From the NCBI GenBank assembly GCA_035550215.1, contig DASZPM010000012.1, forward strand, positions 32,919 through 96,918: DNA of 64,000 nucleotides, in the 5' to 3' direction. The translations under genes were made by a program, and so were the position numbers. The notes below the pieces were generated by a model, which was not told the origin of the DNA, did not search any database, and saw only the letters and a list, made by a program, of their open reading frames with translations. This DNA comes from JABDFW01 sp035550215 (GTDB taxonomy: Bacteria; Bacteroidota; Bacteroidia; Chitinophagales; Chitinophagaceae). Positions within the stretch are counted from its first letter, which is position 1, and the number at the start of each line of letters is the position of its first letter. Of the stretch, positions 15,873 to 24,447 are shown piece after piece.

Positions 15873-17459
15873 ATGCGGTTATTACTCTTGCTCGCGGCAT
15901 TTTTGCCATGCTGCATGTTTGCCCAAACCCCTTCTTACGGGGGTAAGCTTAAGCCTGAACAGGCCAATATGGATATTCAGCATTACACTATTGCGCTTAC
16001 GGTGAATATTCAGGGCAAAAGCATTAACGGGTTTACAGAAATAAGTTTGATTTTAAAACAACCTGCAACCGATATACTTTTTGACCTGATGGACTCATTA
16101 AAAGTAGAAAAAGTATGGGTGAATGGTAAACCTGCCGATTTTAAGCACGAGGCCAATCTTTTACACGTAACCTCATCCCAACCCTTTGCGCGGGGTAACA
16201 CCCTGGTTAAAGTACAATATGGCGGCCACCCTGTAATTGCTAAAAGACCACCGTGGGAAGATGGTTTTACTTTTACGCAGGATTCTGTTGGTCATCCATG
16301 GGTAGCTATTACAGCCGAAGGAACAGGGGGCAAAATATATTTCCCCTGCAAAGACCACCCTTCAGACGAGCCGGACAAAGGTGTAGATATGATGATAACA
16401 GTACCGCAGGGACTTGTGGTAGCCGGCCCGGGATTATTACAAAGCGTAACCACCAAAAAACACATGAGTACTTATTACTGGAAAACAAATTATACCATTA
16501 ATAACTATAGCATATTGTTTAACATAGGCGATTATACTGTTGTAAGACGCACTTATACGAGTATTGCCGGGAACAAAATACCGGTAGAATTTTATGTACT
16601 CAAAATTGACAGCGCAAAAGCGGGGCACCTGCTTGACCTGCTTGAAATAGAGGCTCGTGTTAAAGAAAAATACTTTGGTGAGTTTCCCTGGGCAAAAGAA
16701 AAGATTGGGCTTGTTGAAACGCCGCACCTTGGCATGGAACATCAAACAATGGTAGCGTATGGCAACAAATTCAGGTACACAAAAATTGGTGGGGAAGACT
16801 TTGACTGGCTGATGAATCATGAGTTTGGCCATGAATGGTGGGGAAATAAGGTAACCGCAAAAGATTGGGCCGACTACTGGATACACGAAGGCATTGAAAG
16901 CTTTAGCGATGCATTATATACTTATGATAAAGAAGGTGAGGATGCCTACGAGCGTATCTTTCAGCGCAGTATTGTAAATATTAAAAACGATAAGCCTGTT
17001 GTAATGGGTAAAGATATTGAAGAAGAAGCGGCATACCATCCCGATATATATTCAAAAGGGGCATTTTTCATGCATACTTTACGGTATGTTATGGGCGACT
17101 CGCTGTTTTTTCCGGCTATAAAAAAACTTGCTACAGATTCTATGTACACCTACAGCCATCTTGTTTCAACTGAAGATGTGCAACAATTGTTCACTGACGC
17201 CTACGGAAAGGATTTGTCACCGCTGTTTCACCTGTTCCTTTACACAACTGACAAGTTGGGCATTCACATACATGAATCTCCTTATAATACATATACAATC
17301 AAGCTGGAAAATATAAGTATGCCCCTGCCGCTGGACATTACAACCAGTAATGGCACGGAAAGAATAATGGTTGACTCCAAAGGTGTGGCTGTAAAAAGCA
17401 CTACGCTGCCACTGGTAGATACGCGCACCTTCTACATTAAAAAGGTTACTTACGAATAA
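15873..17459 (+). CDS. Secreted M1-family metallopeptidase
   Basis: A 528-residue protein with a signal peptide ('MRLLLLLAAFLPCCMFAQ'). The ATG at 15873 is preferred over an upstream in-frame TTG, because the signal peptide begins there. The beta-sandwich N-domain contains the family landmark 'KIYFPCKDHPSDEPDKG'. The GxMEN exopeptidase motif appears as GMEH (287-290), an Asn-to-His change. The zinc site is His316-Glu317-x2-His320 ('NHEFGHEWW') with Glu339 ('WIHEG'). It lacks the large C-terminal ARM-like domain of full-size aminopeptidase N, as is common for the short Bacteroidota forms. It is monocistronic and followed by a terminator. It probably cleaves peptides in the periplasm. Confidence 0.9.
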   Translation: MRLLLLLAAFLPCCMFAQTPSYGGKLKPEQANMDIQHYTIALTVNIQGKSINGFTEISLILKQPATDILFDLMDSLKVEKVWVNGKPADFKHEANLLHVTSSQPFARGNTLVKVQYGGHPVIAKRPPWEDGFTFTQDSVGHPWVAITAEGTGGKIYFPCKDHPSDEPDKGVDMMITVPQGLVVAGPGLLQSVTTKKHMSTYYWKTNYTINNYSILFNIGDYTVVRRTYTSIAGNKIPVEFYVLKIDSAKAGHLLDLLEIEARVKEKYFGEFPWAKEKIGLVETPHLGMEHQTMVAYGNKFRYTKIGGEDFDWLMNHEFGHEWWGNKVTAKDWADYWIHEGIESFSDALYTYDKEGEDAYERIFQRSIVNIKNDKPVVMGKDIEEEAAYHPDIYSKGAFFMHTLRYVMGDSLFFPAIKKLATDSMYTYSHLVSTEDVQQLFTDAYGKDLSPLFHLFLYTTDKLGIHIHESPYNTYTIKLENISMPLPLDITTSNGTERIMVDSKGVAVKSTTLPLVDTRTFYIKKVTYE

Positions 17460-17489
17460 AAAGCTTTGTTTAATTAATTTCTTTTTAAT

Positions 17490-17514
17490 TTCCCCGGTTT
17501 TGCCGGGGATTTTA
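17490..17514 (+). terminator. Terminator after M1 peptidase gene
   Basis: CCCCGG (17492-17497) and CCGGGG (17503-17508) enclose TTTTG and are followed by ATTTTAT. It lies about 30 bases after the peptidase stop. Confidence 0.8.
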
Positions 17515-17584
17515 TTTGCGCCCTGCTGTCTTTATTAAACATGACTAAAATGTTCTATACGCCAATGCTGGCAAGGATTTTACG

Positions 17585-17625
17585 CAATACGCACAAAATA
17601 TGCGTTTGCGTGTGCCGCCGTATTG
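17585..17625. repeat. Imperfect hairpin in the 5' region of the EPS locus
   Basis: CAATACG (17585-17591) pairs with CGTATTG (17619-17625), and directly inside GCACA (17591-17595) pairs with TGTGC (17611-17615), leaving a short bulge. It lies between the peptidase terminator and the -7-like element at 17713. It could be an operator or leader structure; nothing identifies a ligand or protein. Confidence 0.35.
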
Positions 17626-17712
17626 TGCACCCTGATAAAATTTTTCCATTATGTTAATTTAGCCCAATTAATTATATTTGGCTTAAGATAATCGTTTAAC
17701 TTACCACCGTCC

Positions 17713-17720
17713 TACTTTTG
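17713..17720 (+). promoter_or_regulatory. -7 promoter element for the first EPS operon
   Basis: TACTTTTG matches TAnnTTTG exactly and lies 19 bases before the ATG at 17740. A convincing -33 TTTG at the right distance was not found. Confidence 0.4.
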
Positions 17721-17739
17721 TACTAAATCTATTTATCCG

Positions 17740-18141
17740 ATGGAGCAAAAAGCCAGCCCCGGTTATAATGTAATAATAGTTGAGGATGACCGCTATATGC
17801 GTTCGATATTAAATCATTACCTGGAAAGTAAGTTTAAAATAAACGCGTTTGATAACGGCATGGATGCCCTGAAGTATTTGCAGGAGGGCAACATACCGGA
17901 TATTATTATCACGGACCTGAATACGCCCAAGTTAAGCGGCATGGAATTACTTGAACAAATTAAGGCATCAGGTTTCTTTAAGTCTATCCCAGTAATGATA
18001 TTGTCAGGTGAGGACAGCACCGAAAAAAGAATTAAATGCCTTAATGCAGGAGCCGATGACTATGTAGTGAAGCCATTTAACCCTGCTGAATTATTTGCCC
18101 GTATAAATGTTATTTTAAGGCGCTTTGGAAAAACCGTTTAG
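17740..18141 (+). CDS. Stand-alone response regulator receiver protein
   Basis: A 133-residue CheY-like receiver without output domain. Acidic pocket: 'IIVEDDRYMR' (about 13-22). Phospho-acceptor Asp: 'IIITDLNTPKLSG'. Thr/Ser switch: 'VMILSGED'. Lys: 'DYVVKPFNPAEL'. All key residues are intact. It is first in an operon with the receiver-like/sugar transferase fusion (15-base gap) and a GT2 gene (21-base gap). It may be phosphorylated by a histidine kinase encoded elsewhere or through the HPt protein at 38065. A link to polymer synthesis is inferred from context. Confidence 0.85.
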   Translation: MEQKASPGYNVIIVEDDRYMRSILNHYLESKFKINAFDNGMDALKYLQEGNIPDIIITDLNTPKLSGMELLEQIKASGFFKSIPVMILSGEDSTEKRIKCLNAGADDYVVKPFNPAELFARINVILRRFGKTV

Positions 18142-18156
18142 CCGTTAATTTTTTTT

Positions 18157-19368
18157 ATGCCAGTATCATCGCCCGAAAATACCACTGGAGTTATTGCACT
18201 GGTAAGTGTTGACAAGCAGTGTACAGAATTGCTTGAGTCTCTAAGCCTGGGCAATAACCAATGCCGCTCGTTTGCAAACGGTATTGAATTAGCTAATGCC
18301 CTTGAAAAAGAGAAACTGCCTGTTACCGCCATAGTTTCGCAAGGCGATATACTCGGGCCCCGTGGTATTAGCTTGTCAGAAACATTATACAGCAAAAAAG
18401 CCGAAAAAGTTCCTTTCTTTCTTATTATTGACTCAGCAGTACAGCAGCACGTTATGTTAAAGGCATTACGTTCGGGCATAACAGACATTTTTATTACGCC
18501 TTTAAAGGCTGAAGAAGTCTCGGCACGTATTAATTTCCTGCTTACGCGTGGCCGGGAGATGGCGATAAAACATATAATTCAAGAGGAAAAACAATACAAA
18601 ACACCTTTTATAAAACGGGTATTTGATGTGTTTTTTGCAGGCCTTGCCCTTTTATTGTTATCGCCGCTAATCTTAATAGTTATCCTGCTGCTTAAACTCG
18701 AATCAAAAGGGCCGATATTTTATTACTCGCTCCGTGTAGGTACAGGGTATAAGGTATTTAAGTTTTACAAGTTCAGGTCAATGTATGTTAATGCCGACCA
18801 GCGCCTGAAAGATTTAAAGCACCTGAATCAATATGCAGCAACAGGTGCAGCCCAGGATGTCGTCACTGGCAATACTGCCTCTTTTGCATTATGCGATGAT
18901 TGCACTATGAAAGGAACCCAATGCCGTTTTCCTTTGTACGCCGACAATAATAAATGGTGTGAAAAACAGTACAATATGTCCGGCCTTAAAAAAGGGGGGT
19001 CTGCTTTCTTTAAGATAAAAGATGACCCGCGCATAACTAAGGTGGGCAAAATACTACGCAACACCAGCATTGATGAATTGCCGCAACTGGTAAACGTTCT
19101 TATTGGTGATATGAGTATCGTGGGCAACAGGCCGCTGCCATTATATGAAGCAGAAAAACTCACTACTGACAAATATGCCCTTCGCTTTATGGCTCCCGCA
19201 GGTATAACCGGTTTATGGCAGGTAGAAAAAAGAGGAGGAAAAGGTGAAATGTCAGAGGAAGAGCGGCTTATGCTTGACAATACGTATGCAAAAAATCACA
19301 GTTTTGTTAATGACATAAAATTAATTTTAAAAACTATACCGGCCCTCTTTCAAAAAGAGAATGTATAA
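18157..19368 (+). CDS. Receiver-like domain fused to priming sugar phosphotransferase
   Basis: A 403-residue protein. Residues 1-130 fold-pattern like a receiver ('GVIALVSVDKQC', 'VPFFLIIDSAVQQ', 'DIFITPLKAEEVSARI') but the phospho-Asp position is not conserved, so it is probably a pseudo-receiver. Residues 150-403 are a bacterial sugar transferase (PF02397 type): 'KRVFDVFFAG', one membrane segment, 'SKGPIFYYSLRVG', 'YKFRSMY', 'DPRITKVGKILRNTSIDELPQ' and 'GITGLWQVEKRGG'. It would transfer a sugar phosphate to undecaprenyl phosphate and start a repeat unit. Between YKFRSM and DPRIT is an insert of about 55 residues with cysteines spaced C-x2-C-x6-C-x11-C, possibly a zinc site. The multi-TM N-terminus of WcaJ is absent and replaced by the receiver-like part. 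Confidence 0.85.
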   Translation: MPVSSPENTTGVIALVSVDKQCTELLESLSLGNNQCRSFANGIELANALEKEKLPVTAIVSQGDILGPRGISLSETLYSKKAEKVPFFLIIDSAVQQHVMLKALRSGITDIFITPLKAEEVSARINFLLTRGREMAIKHIIQEEKQYKTPFIKRVFDVFFAGLALLLLSPLILIVILLLKLESKGPIFYYSLRVGTGYKVFKFYKFRSMYVNADQRLKDLKHLNQYAATGAAQDVVTGNTASFALCDDCTMKGTQCRFPLYADNNKWCEKQYNMSGLKKGGSAFFKIKDDPRITKVGKILRNTSIDELPQLVNVLIGDMSIVGNRPLPLYEAEKLTTDKYALRFMAPAGITGLWQVEKRGGKGEMSEEERLMLDNTYAKNHSFVNDIKLILKTIPALFQKENV

Positions 19369-19389
19369 CCTCTAACAACAATATTCCTC

Positions 19390-20196
19390 ATGAGAACAGT
19401 ATCAATACCTGCTAATATCTTAAAGCATTGGCAGTTAAATGTGGCCGACGCTTCTAATATTGACACGGTGAGGATACGCGTACAAGCTTTACTGAAAGGT
19501 GAGCCGGAGGTATCAGTTGTAATACCCGCATATAACGAAGAAGAAAGTATAATACAAACATTGTCTTCAATAAGTGATAATGTAACTGATCGTTCTGTAG
19601 AGATAATTGTGGTTGATAATAACAGTAAAGATGCCACCAACAAGCTGGCCACTGCGGCGGGCGTAAACTGTATACAGGAAACCACGCAGGGTATCACCCC
19701 TGCACGCAACCGTGGATTGAGTGAAGCGAAGGGAAAGTATATTCTTAATGCGGATGCCGATTCAATTTATCCGCCTGACTGGATTGAAGAAATGATAAAG
19801 CCGCTGGCCAAAAACGACAGTGATGTTGCTTTAACTTATGGCCGTTTTTCTTTCATCCCGGTTGGCAACACAGGCCGTACTACATACTTCTTCTACGAGT
19901 ATATCGCTGAGTTCAGCCGGTGGATTAATAAAACATTCCGGGAAGAAGCAGTGAATGTGTATGGCTTTAATTCCGGGTTTCGCAGGTTGCAGGGCCTGGA
20001 AGTAGGCAGCTTTAATCATCCGCCAGGCACTAATGAAGACGGGTTTCTTGCCATGAAACTGCGTAACAAAGGCTTTGGTAAATTGCATTGTGTAAAAAAA
20101 TCAAAGGCTCGCGTTTGGACAACAGACCGCCGGCTGCAAATTGATGGTGGTTTGTGGAAGGCCACAAAGAAAAGGGTGAAGAGAATGGTAAGCTAG
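19390..20196 (+). CDS. Glycosyltransferase family 2
   Basis: A 268-residue GT-A enzyme. N-terminal nucleotide-sugar site: 'VSVVIPAYNEEESI' (about 37-50) and 'EIIVVDNNSKDAT'. DxD-like: 'LNADADSIYPPDW'. A C-terminal acceptor region contains 'NEDGFLAMKL', the ED-type catalytic base. The first 35 residues are an extra N-terminal stretch before the family core. Third gene of the operon that starts at 17740. It probably adds one sugar to the lipid-linked repeat unit at the cytoplasmic face. Confidence 0.85.
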   Translation: MRTVSIPANILKHWQLNVADASNIDTVRIRVQALLKGEPEVSVVIPAYNEEESIIQTLSSISDNVTDRSVEIIVVDNNSKDATNKLATAAGVNCIQETTQGITPARNRGLSEAKGKYILNADADSIYPPDWIEEMIKPLAKNDSDVALTYGRFSFIPVGNTGRTTYFFYEYIAEFSRWINKTFREEAVNVYGFNSGFRRLQGLEVGSFNHPPGTNEDGFLAMKLRNKGFGKLHCVKKSKARVWTTDRRLQIDGGLWKATKKRVKRMVS

Positions 20197-20260
20197 TTGG
20201 CTCTAATAACAGTTATTCGTAAGCCCGGTAAAAAACTTCTGTATACTAATGGTTTAATTT

Positions 20261-21433
20261 TTATACTTTCTTTCTCTTTGCCTTTTCCCATGCAGCACTT
20301 TGTCTTTTCAGCATAAAACGCCGTATACCCGCAATAACAGCATAATTCATCATACAGAAATAGTAAGGAATAAAGAGGATTTTTATTTTTATTTCTCTTT
20401 TTTCCATCATCCAGCCTAATAATGCCATTATGTAAAATAAGCATTGGCAAATAAACAAGGCAACATAGAACCATTCCCCGCTTTGTGCCGCAATTATGCC
20501 GTTTAATATAAATGCCACAATCAACAGGAAAGGCGTTATTGTCCAGCGCAATACACGGTGGCTTATGTATTCAAATGTTAAAACAAAATTTCTAAAAGGG
20601 TTCATCAATTGCTTCAGCCAAATTATTGATTGTATACCGCCGGCGGCAATTCTTACTTTCCGCTTTAACTCCTCGCCAATGCTTTCGCTGCCATGCTCTG
20701 TCGCACAAGCCAGCGGTTCATAAGCAATGCGGTAACCCTTTGAAGCCACAATTAGCGAAATCATAAAATCATCCAATATGGTTTCCGGGGGTACCGGCTG
20801 GTAGAGGCCGGTACGAATACTAAATAATTCACCTGCGGCACCCACAACGGAGTATAGTTCTGCGTCCCACCTTTTAAGAATGCTTTCATACTTCCAGTAA
20901 ATACCTTCGCCAGCAGTAGCGTCCGCCACTTCATCCGCATGTACTTTTTTCTCACCACTTACCGCGCCAACTTTTTCATCAGCGTAATGGCGGGCGATGT
21001 ACAGCATAGCGTCATTATTTAAAAAAGTATTTGCGTCTGTAAACACTACTATCTCACTGGTGGCTTCTTTCATTGCCCGGTGCATTGCGGCTATTTTACC
21101 GGCACGTTCCGGCTTATGCATCAACATTATTTGCGGATACCTGCTCACAATGTCTGGTGTCGCGTCGCTCGATCCGTCAGTTACTATAATAATGGAAAAC
21201 TTGTCAGCAGGGTATTCAAGGGCGAGTGTATTGTTAATTTTCTCTTCCATTATGTCTGCCTCGTTGTATGCTGCAATCATCAGCGTGAGGCTGGGAGTAT
21301 AACTTCCTTTTTCGGCTATTTTTCTTTTTCCCTTCACACTCCTGCGTATTTTAATCAAAAAGTACATCAGGATGCCGTAACCGAAAAAGGTATAAAACAC
21401 TATAAAAATGCTTATCCAGAAAATTACTTTCAT
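20261..21433 (-). CDS. Membrane-bound family 2 glycosyltransferase (processive-like)
   Basis: A 390-residue enzyme with an N-terminal membrane helix ('VIFWISIFIVFYTFFGYGIL'), a GT-A domain ('LTLMIAAYNEADIMEEKI', 'FSIIIVTDGSSDATPDIV', 'VVFTDANTFL', acceptor-site 'DDFMISLIV') and about three C-terminal membrane segments. This layout is like hyaluronan/cellulose-synthase type transferases, but a clear QxxRW is not present (the nearest segment is 'KRKVRIAAGGIQ'), so it may be a single-addition enzyme. The ATG at 21433 is 6 bases after the upstream GT2 stop; an ATG at 21457 overlapping that gene is also possible. Second gene of a two-gene minus-strand unit. Confidence 0.82.
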   Translation of the reverse strand: MKVIFWISIFIVFYTFFGYGILMYFLIKIRRSVKGKRKIAEKGSYTPSLTLMIAAYNEADIMEEKINNTLALEYPADKFSIIIVTDGSSDATPDIVSRYPQIMLMHKPERAGKIAAMHRAMKEATSEIVVFTDANTFLNNDAMLYIARHYADEKVGAVSGEKKVHADEVADATAGEGIYWKYESILKRWDAELYSVVGAAGELFSIRTGLYQPVPPETILDDFMISLIVASKGYRIAYEPLACATEHGSESIGEELKRKVRIAAGGIQSIIWLKQLMNPFRNFVLTFEYISHRVLRWTITPFLLIVAFILNGIIAAQSGEWFYVALFICQCLFYIMALLGWMMEKREIKIKILFIPYYFCMMNYAVIAGIRRFMLKRQSAAWEKAKRKKV

Positions 21434-21438
21434 AGTTG

Positions 21439-22356
21439 TTATCTTTTTACCGGCCATCCCAGGTCGTCACTGTTAACAGCGTGCGTTACATTCCACCATA
21501 TAGCCTTTATTAATGCAAGTGTAAAGCCTTCTTGTTTGTTTTTGATATATGATAATATATTACGGGGCGTAACCACTGCCAGGAAATATATTCCGAAGAT
21601 TAATTTTTGAAAACCATTTGCGTTGCGGCGGATAAACAAAATACGGTTACGGTTCATAAAGTATTCTTTCAGCACACTGTTCTTGCCCACAGAAATAGAT
21701 TCCTTATGAAATATCAGAGCGTGCATATTTACTTCAATAGTATAACCTGCCCTTTTAAAACTTTCACACCAATCCATCTCCTCGTAATATAAAAAAAAGT
21801 TTTCAGCCATTAACCCGGCTTTTTTAAGTGCAGATGTGCGGATAAGCATGGCCGCACCATGGGCAAATGCAGTGGGCCCTGAAGCATTATTATATTGGCC
21901 GCTATCCTTTTCAAACTGGCCAATGCAACTATTGCGGCAGGTAAAAAAATTCATTTTTGTAAAACCTGCGTATTGAATCATTTCTTTATCAGTAAAATAA
22001 TGTATTTTAGGCGACACAATTGCTGTAGCCGGATGCTCCTCCAAAGTATTAACCAGTATCTCTACCAGGTTGTGCGTAAATTCAGTATCATTGTTAACCA
22101 AAAAAAGGCAATCGCCTTTAGCAGCTTTTATGCCTACATTATTGCCCCCCGCAAAGCCGAGATTCGTTTCCGAACGTATAAATATAAATTCCGGGTAAGC
22201 TGCCTCCCACTGCGGAACATAATTTTCAATGCTTCCATTGTCTACAACAATAATCTCTATGGGTATGTTTATATTAATCGCGGTTATGGAAGCCAGTAAT
22301 TCTTCGGTAACCCGGGGCTGATTAAAATTTACCGTTATAATGGATACAAGTTTCAT
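21439..22356 (-). CDS. Glycosyltransferase family 2, rhamnosyltransferase-like
   Basis: A 305-residue GT2 enzyme: 'VSIITVNFNQPRVTEELL', 'IEIIVVDNGSIENYV', 'NLGFAGGNNVGIKAAKGD', 'LFLVNNDTEF' (DxD-like NND) and 'FFLYYEEMDWCESFKRAGY'. The NxGFAGGNNxG plus EEMDW pattern is typical of WbbL/rhamnosyl-type transferases. Supply of dTDP-rhamnose cannot be checked in this window. First gene of a divergent minus-strand pair. Its start is 58 bases from the oppositely oriented TTG-start gene at 22415, so they share a short divergent promoter region. Confidence 0.85.
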   Translation of the reverse strand: MKLVSIITVNFNQPRVTEELLASITAININIPIEIIVVDNGSIENYVPQWEAAYPEFIFIRSETNLGFAGGNNVGIKAAKGDCLFLVNNDTEFTHNLVEILVNTLEEHPATAIVSPKIHYFTDKEMIQYAGFTKMNFFTCRNSCIGQFEKDSGQYNNASGPTAFAHGAAMLIRTSALKKAGLMAENFFLYYEEMDWCESFKRAGYTIEVNMHALIFHKESISVGKNSVLKEYFMNRNRILFIRRNANGFQKLIFGIYFLAVVTPRNILSYIKNKQEGFTLALIKAIWWNVTHAVNSDDLGWPVKR

Positions 22357-22414
22357 TAGCCGTTAGTTCGTCAAAGATATTTTTAGGATTTACGCTATGT
22401 GAAAATATTCAAAA

Positions 22415-22942
22415 TTGAGCACAAACAGGCAAATACAAGAACAAATATCTGGTTTACAAAAAGCAACCGGGGGTGATGCTGACATTGAACGAAAGCTTGA
22501 TGAACTTATTGTTTTATTACAAACCAGTGATATTGACAGTGAGAAAATAAAGGAGTATCAAAAGCGGTTTAACGAGGCTGTTGAACATTCCACGCTGGAT
22601 GCATTTAAAAAGTTAGACAATGAGTCCCTTTCCCGCGAAGAACTATTGAATGACCTTGGAAAATTACTGGAGGAAAACCCCATAGACAGTAAAATAACAA
22701 GCAATATTGTAAAGAAGAGTGCAACCAAGCGTATCGTACTCGCCCTGATAGGTATAGCACTTGTAACATTGGGTTTTGCCATGATTATTTTGCCTGCACC
22801 TCCTTATTTTGAAATGTTTACTGTATTTTATTTTAGCAATGATGACGGTGTAACGCTGATGGATTTAATTTCATTAATAATCATTCTTTGTGGCGTATAT
22901 TTATTGGTAATGTCTGCAATAAAACATAAAAAAGGAATTTAA
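22415..22942 (+). CDS. Hypothetical protein with two C-terminal membrane helices
   Basis: A 175-residue protein. The N-terminal ~105 residues are charged and helical; then come two hydrophobic segments (about 108-128 and 150-168) separated by a short loop. The start is a TTG at 22415: an in-frame stop lies at 22400 and no ATG exists before the helices, and the reading 'MSTNRQIQEQ' looks natural. It ends 2 bases before the receiver-PP2C phosphatase gene, so it is the first gene of the partner-switching operon. Its function is not recognised. A membrane-linked partner of the phosphatase is possible. Confidence 0.6.
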   Translation: MSTNRQIQEQISGLQKATGGDADIERKLDELIVLLQTSDIDSEKIKEYQKRFNEAVEHSTLDAFKKLDNESLSREELLNDLGKLLEENPIDSKITSNIVKKSATKRIVLALIGIALVTLGFAMIILPAPPYFEMFTVFYFSNDDGVTLMDLISLIIILCGVYLLVMSAIKHKKGI

Positions 22943-22944
22943 TA

Positions 22945-24090
22945 ATGATAGCTACCCTAAAAAAAATATTATTGGTAGATGACAGCGCATTTATGCTGGC
23001 CATGCTGGCTAACGCGTTTGAAAAGGAGAGCTTTATGGTTATAAAAGCAGCGTCTGCCAATGAGGCATTAACAATTCTTGAAACACACAAGCCGGATATA
23101 ATACTGTCTGATTACGAAATGCCTATAATGAATGGCTTTATATTCCGACAATTATTGTTAAAAAATCCCGCAACTAAAGATATACCTTTTGTTTTTCTTA
23201 CTACCCATAAAGAAAATGAACTTGTAATGAAAGGCCTGGGTGAATTGCAGGCTGTTGACTTCATAAATAAGGATACCCCAATACCCGTTATTATTTCAAA
23301 ACTTGACAACCTGCTTTCAACCGTAAGGCAAAAGCAAGCGCACGCAGTAGAAGAACTGCGCAAAGCCGCTGAAGCCATAAATGTTAAATCAATTCCTACA
23401 AAAGGCCCTTCCTTTAAAAGTTTTGAAGTTGGTTTCTGGCACGAACCTTATCACGGTTACCCGGGCGGGGATTTTATTGATTTTATTAAAGTGAACGACA
23501 GGTACACTTACATAATATTGGGCGATGTAATGGGAAAAAAGTGGATTGCCTGGTTTTTCACCTTTAGCTACTTAAGCTATATACGCGCCACCGTAAGATT
23601 TTTAGTGTCTGACGAAAAAACCGACCCCGCTTATATTTTGCAAAAAATAAACCAGGCTATTTGCAAAGACGAGGTATTAAAAGACGTGCTTGCCGGTTTA
23701 TCACTTTTACTTGTAGACGAGCAGACAAGCAATGTAAAATATGCCGGCGCCGGCGATGTACCGCTGTTGTTTTACAAAGCTGCCGAAGATGAGCTTACTA
23801 CCGTAAAAACTTCTGGTCTTTTGCTTGGGCTGTTTAGCAATGCGGTATATGACTCCCATGACATTACCCTAAAACCGGGCGACAGGTTATTGGTTTTCTC
23901 CGATGGGTTGATTGATTTTACCGAAGAATCAGGCAAAAGGAAAAGTGATTATGAACTGTTTAAAAAGAATGTGCACCCATATTTGAAAATGGACAGAAGC
24001 TTTACTATTATACGGGGCTATTTACAAGGGTTATTAAAGGATGGCAGGCAGGCTGATGATGCCAGTGTAATATCAATATATAAAAAATAA
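22945..24090 (+). CDS. Response regulator with PP2C (SpoIIE/RsbU-type) phosphatase output
   Basis: A 381-residue protein. Residues 1-130 are a receiver with 'ILLVDDSAFMLAML', phospho-Asp in 'IILSDYEMPIMNG' and the Lys near 'DFINKDTPIP'. After a short helical linker, residues 150-380 form a PP2C phosphatase with metal-binding landmarks 'YPGGDFIDFI', 'ILGDVMGKKW', 'LLVFSDGLIDF' and 'QADDASVISI'. It would dephosphorylate the STAS protein encoded next when its receiver is phosphorylated. The STAS gene start overlaps its stop by one base, and a separate RsbW-like kinase gene follows. SypE of the Vibrio fischeri syp polysaccharide locus has the same output type and a STAS partner (SypA). Confidence 0.9.
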   Translation: MIATLKKILLVDDSAFMLAMLANAFEKESFMVIKAASANEALTILETHKPDIILSDYEMPIMNGFIFRQLLLKNPATKDIPFVFLTTHKENELVMKGLGELQAVDFINKDTPIPVIISKLDNLLSTVRQKQAHAVEELRKAAEAINVKSIPTKGPSFKSFEVGFWHEPYHGYPGGDFIDFIKVNDRYTYIILGDVMGKKWIAWFFTFSYLSYIRATVRFLVSDEKTDPAYILQKINQAICKDEVLKDVLAGLSLLLVDEQTSNVKYAGAGDVPLLFYKAAEDELTTVKTSGLLLGLFSNAVYDSHDITLKPGDRLLVFSDGLIDFTEESGKRKSDYELFKKNVHPYLKMDRSFTIIRGYLQGLLKDGRQADDASVISIYKK

Positions 24091-24422
24091 TGATTATGAT
24101 TCTGGATACGCAAAAAACGGAAAAGTTCTTGATAGCGAAAATAACGGAACAGGATGCAAACCTTGAAATTGCAGATAAATTCCGCGATGAGATATTTGCC
24201 CTTATTGAACAAGATAACCACAGGGTTGTTTTAAATTTTGAAGAGGTTACTTATGTTGACAGTTCATTTTTAGGCGCAATGGTTGCCGGGCTAAAAAAGG
24301 CTTTGAGCCTGGGTGGCGATATTTTTTTGGTGGAGTTGAAAAAAGACATTTATAATATGATGCACCTGATAAGGATGGACAAAGTATTTAAAATTTACAC
24401 CCATGCGGCAGATATTGAATAA
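24090..24422 (+). CDS. STAS-domain anti-anti-sigma-like protein
   Basis: A 110-residue STAS protein of the SpoIIAA/RsbV type: 'HRVVLNFEEVTYVDSSFLGAMVAGLKKA' region (quoted in parts: 'VVLNFEEVTYVDSSFLG' then 'ALSLGGDIFLVEL'). The serine pair after Asp is the expected kinase target site. It lies between its presumed phosphatase (one-base overlap upstream) and its presumed kinase (25 bases downstream). The ATG at 24096 is an equally possible start. The effector it releases is not known; the surrounding polysaccharide genes make an EPS-related target likely (inference). Confidence 0.88.
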   Translation: MIMILDTQKTEKFLIAKITEQDANLEIADKFRDEIFALIEQDNHRVVLNFEEVTYVDSSFLGAMVAGLKKALSLGGDIFLVELKKDIYNMMHLIRMDKVFKIYTHAADIE

Positions 24423-24447
24423 TCTCCGGTGATAACGCCTGCTGACC

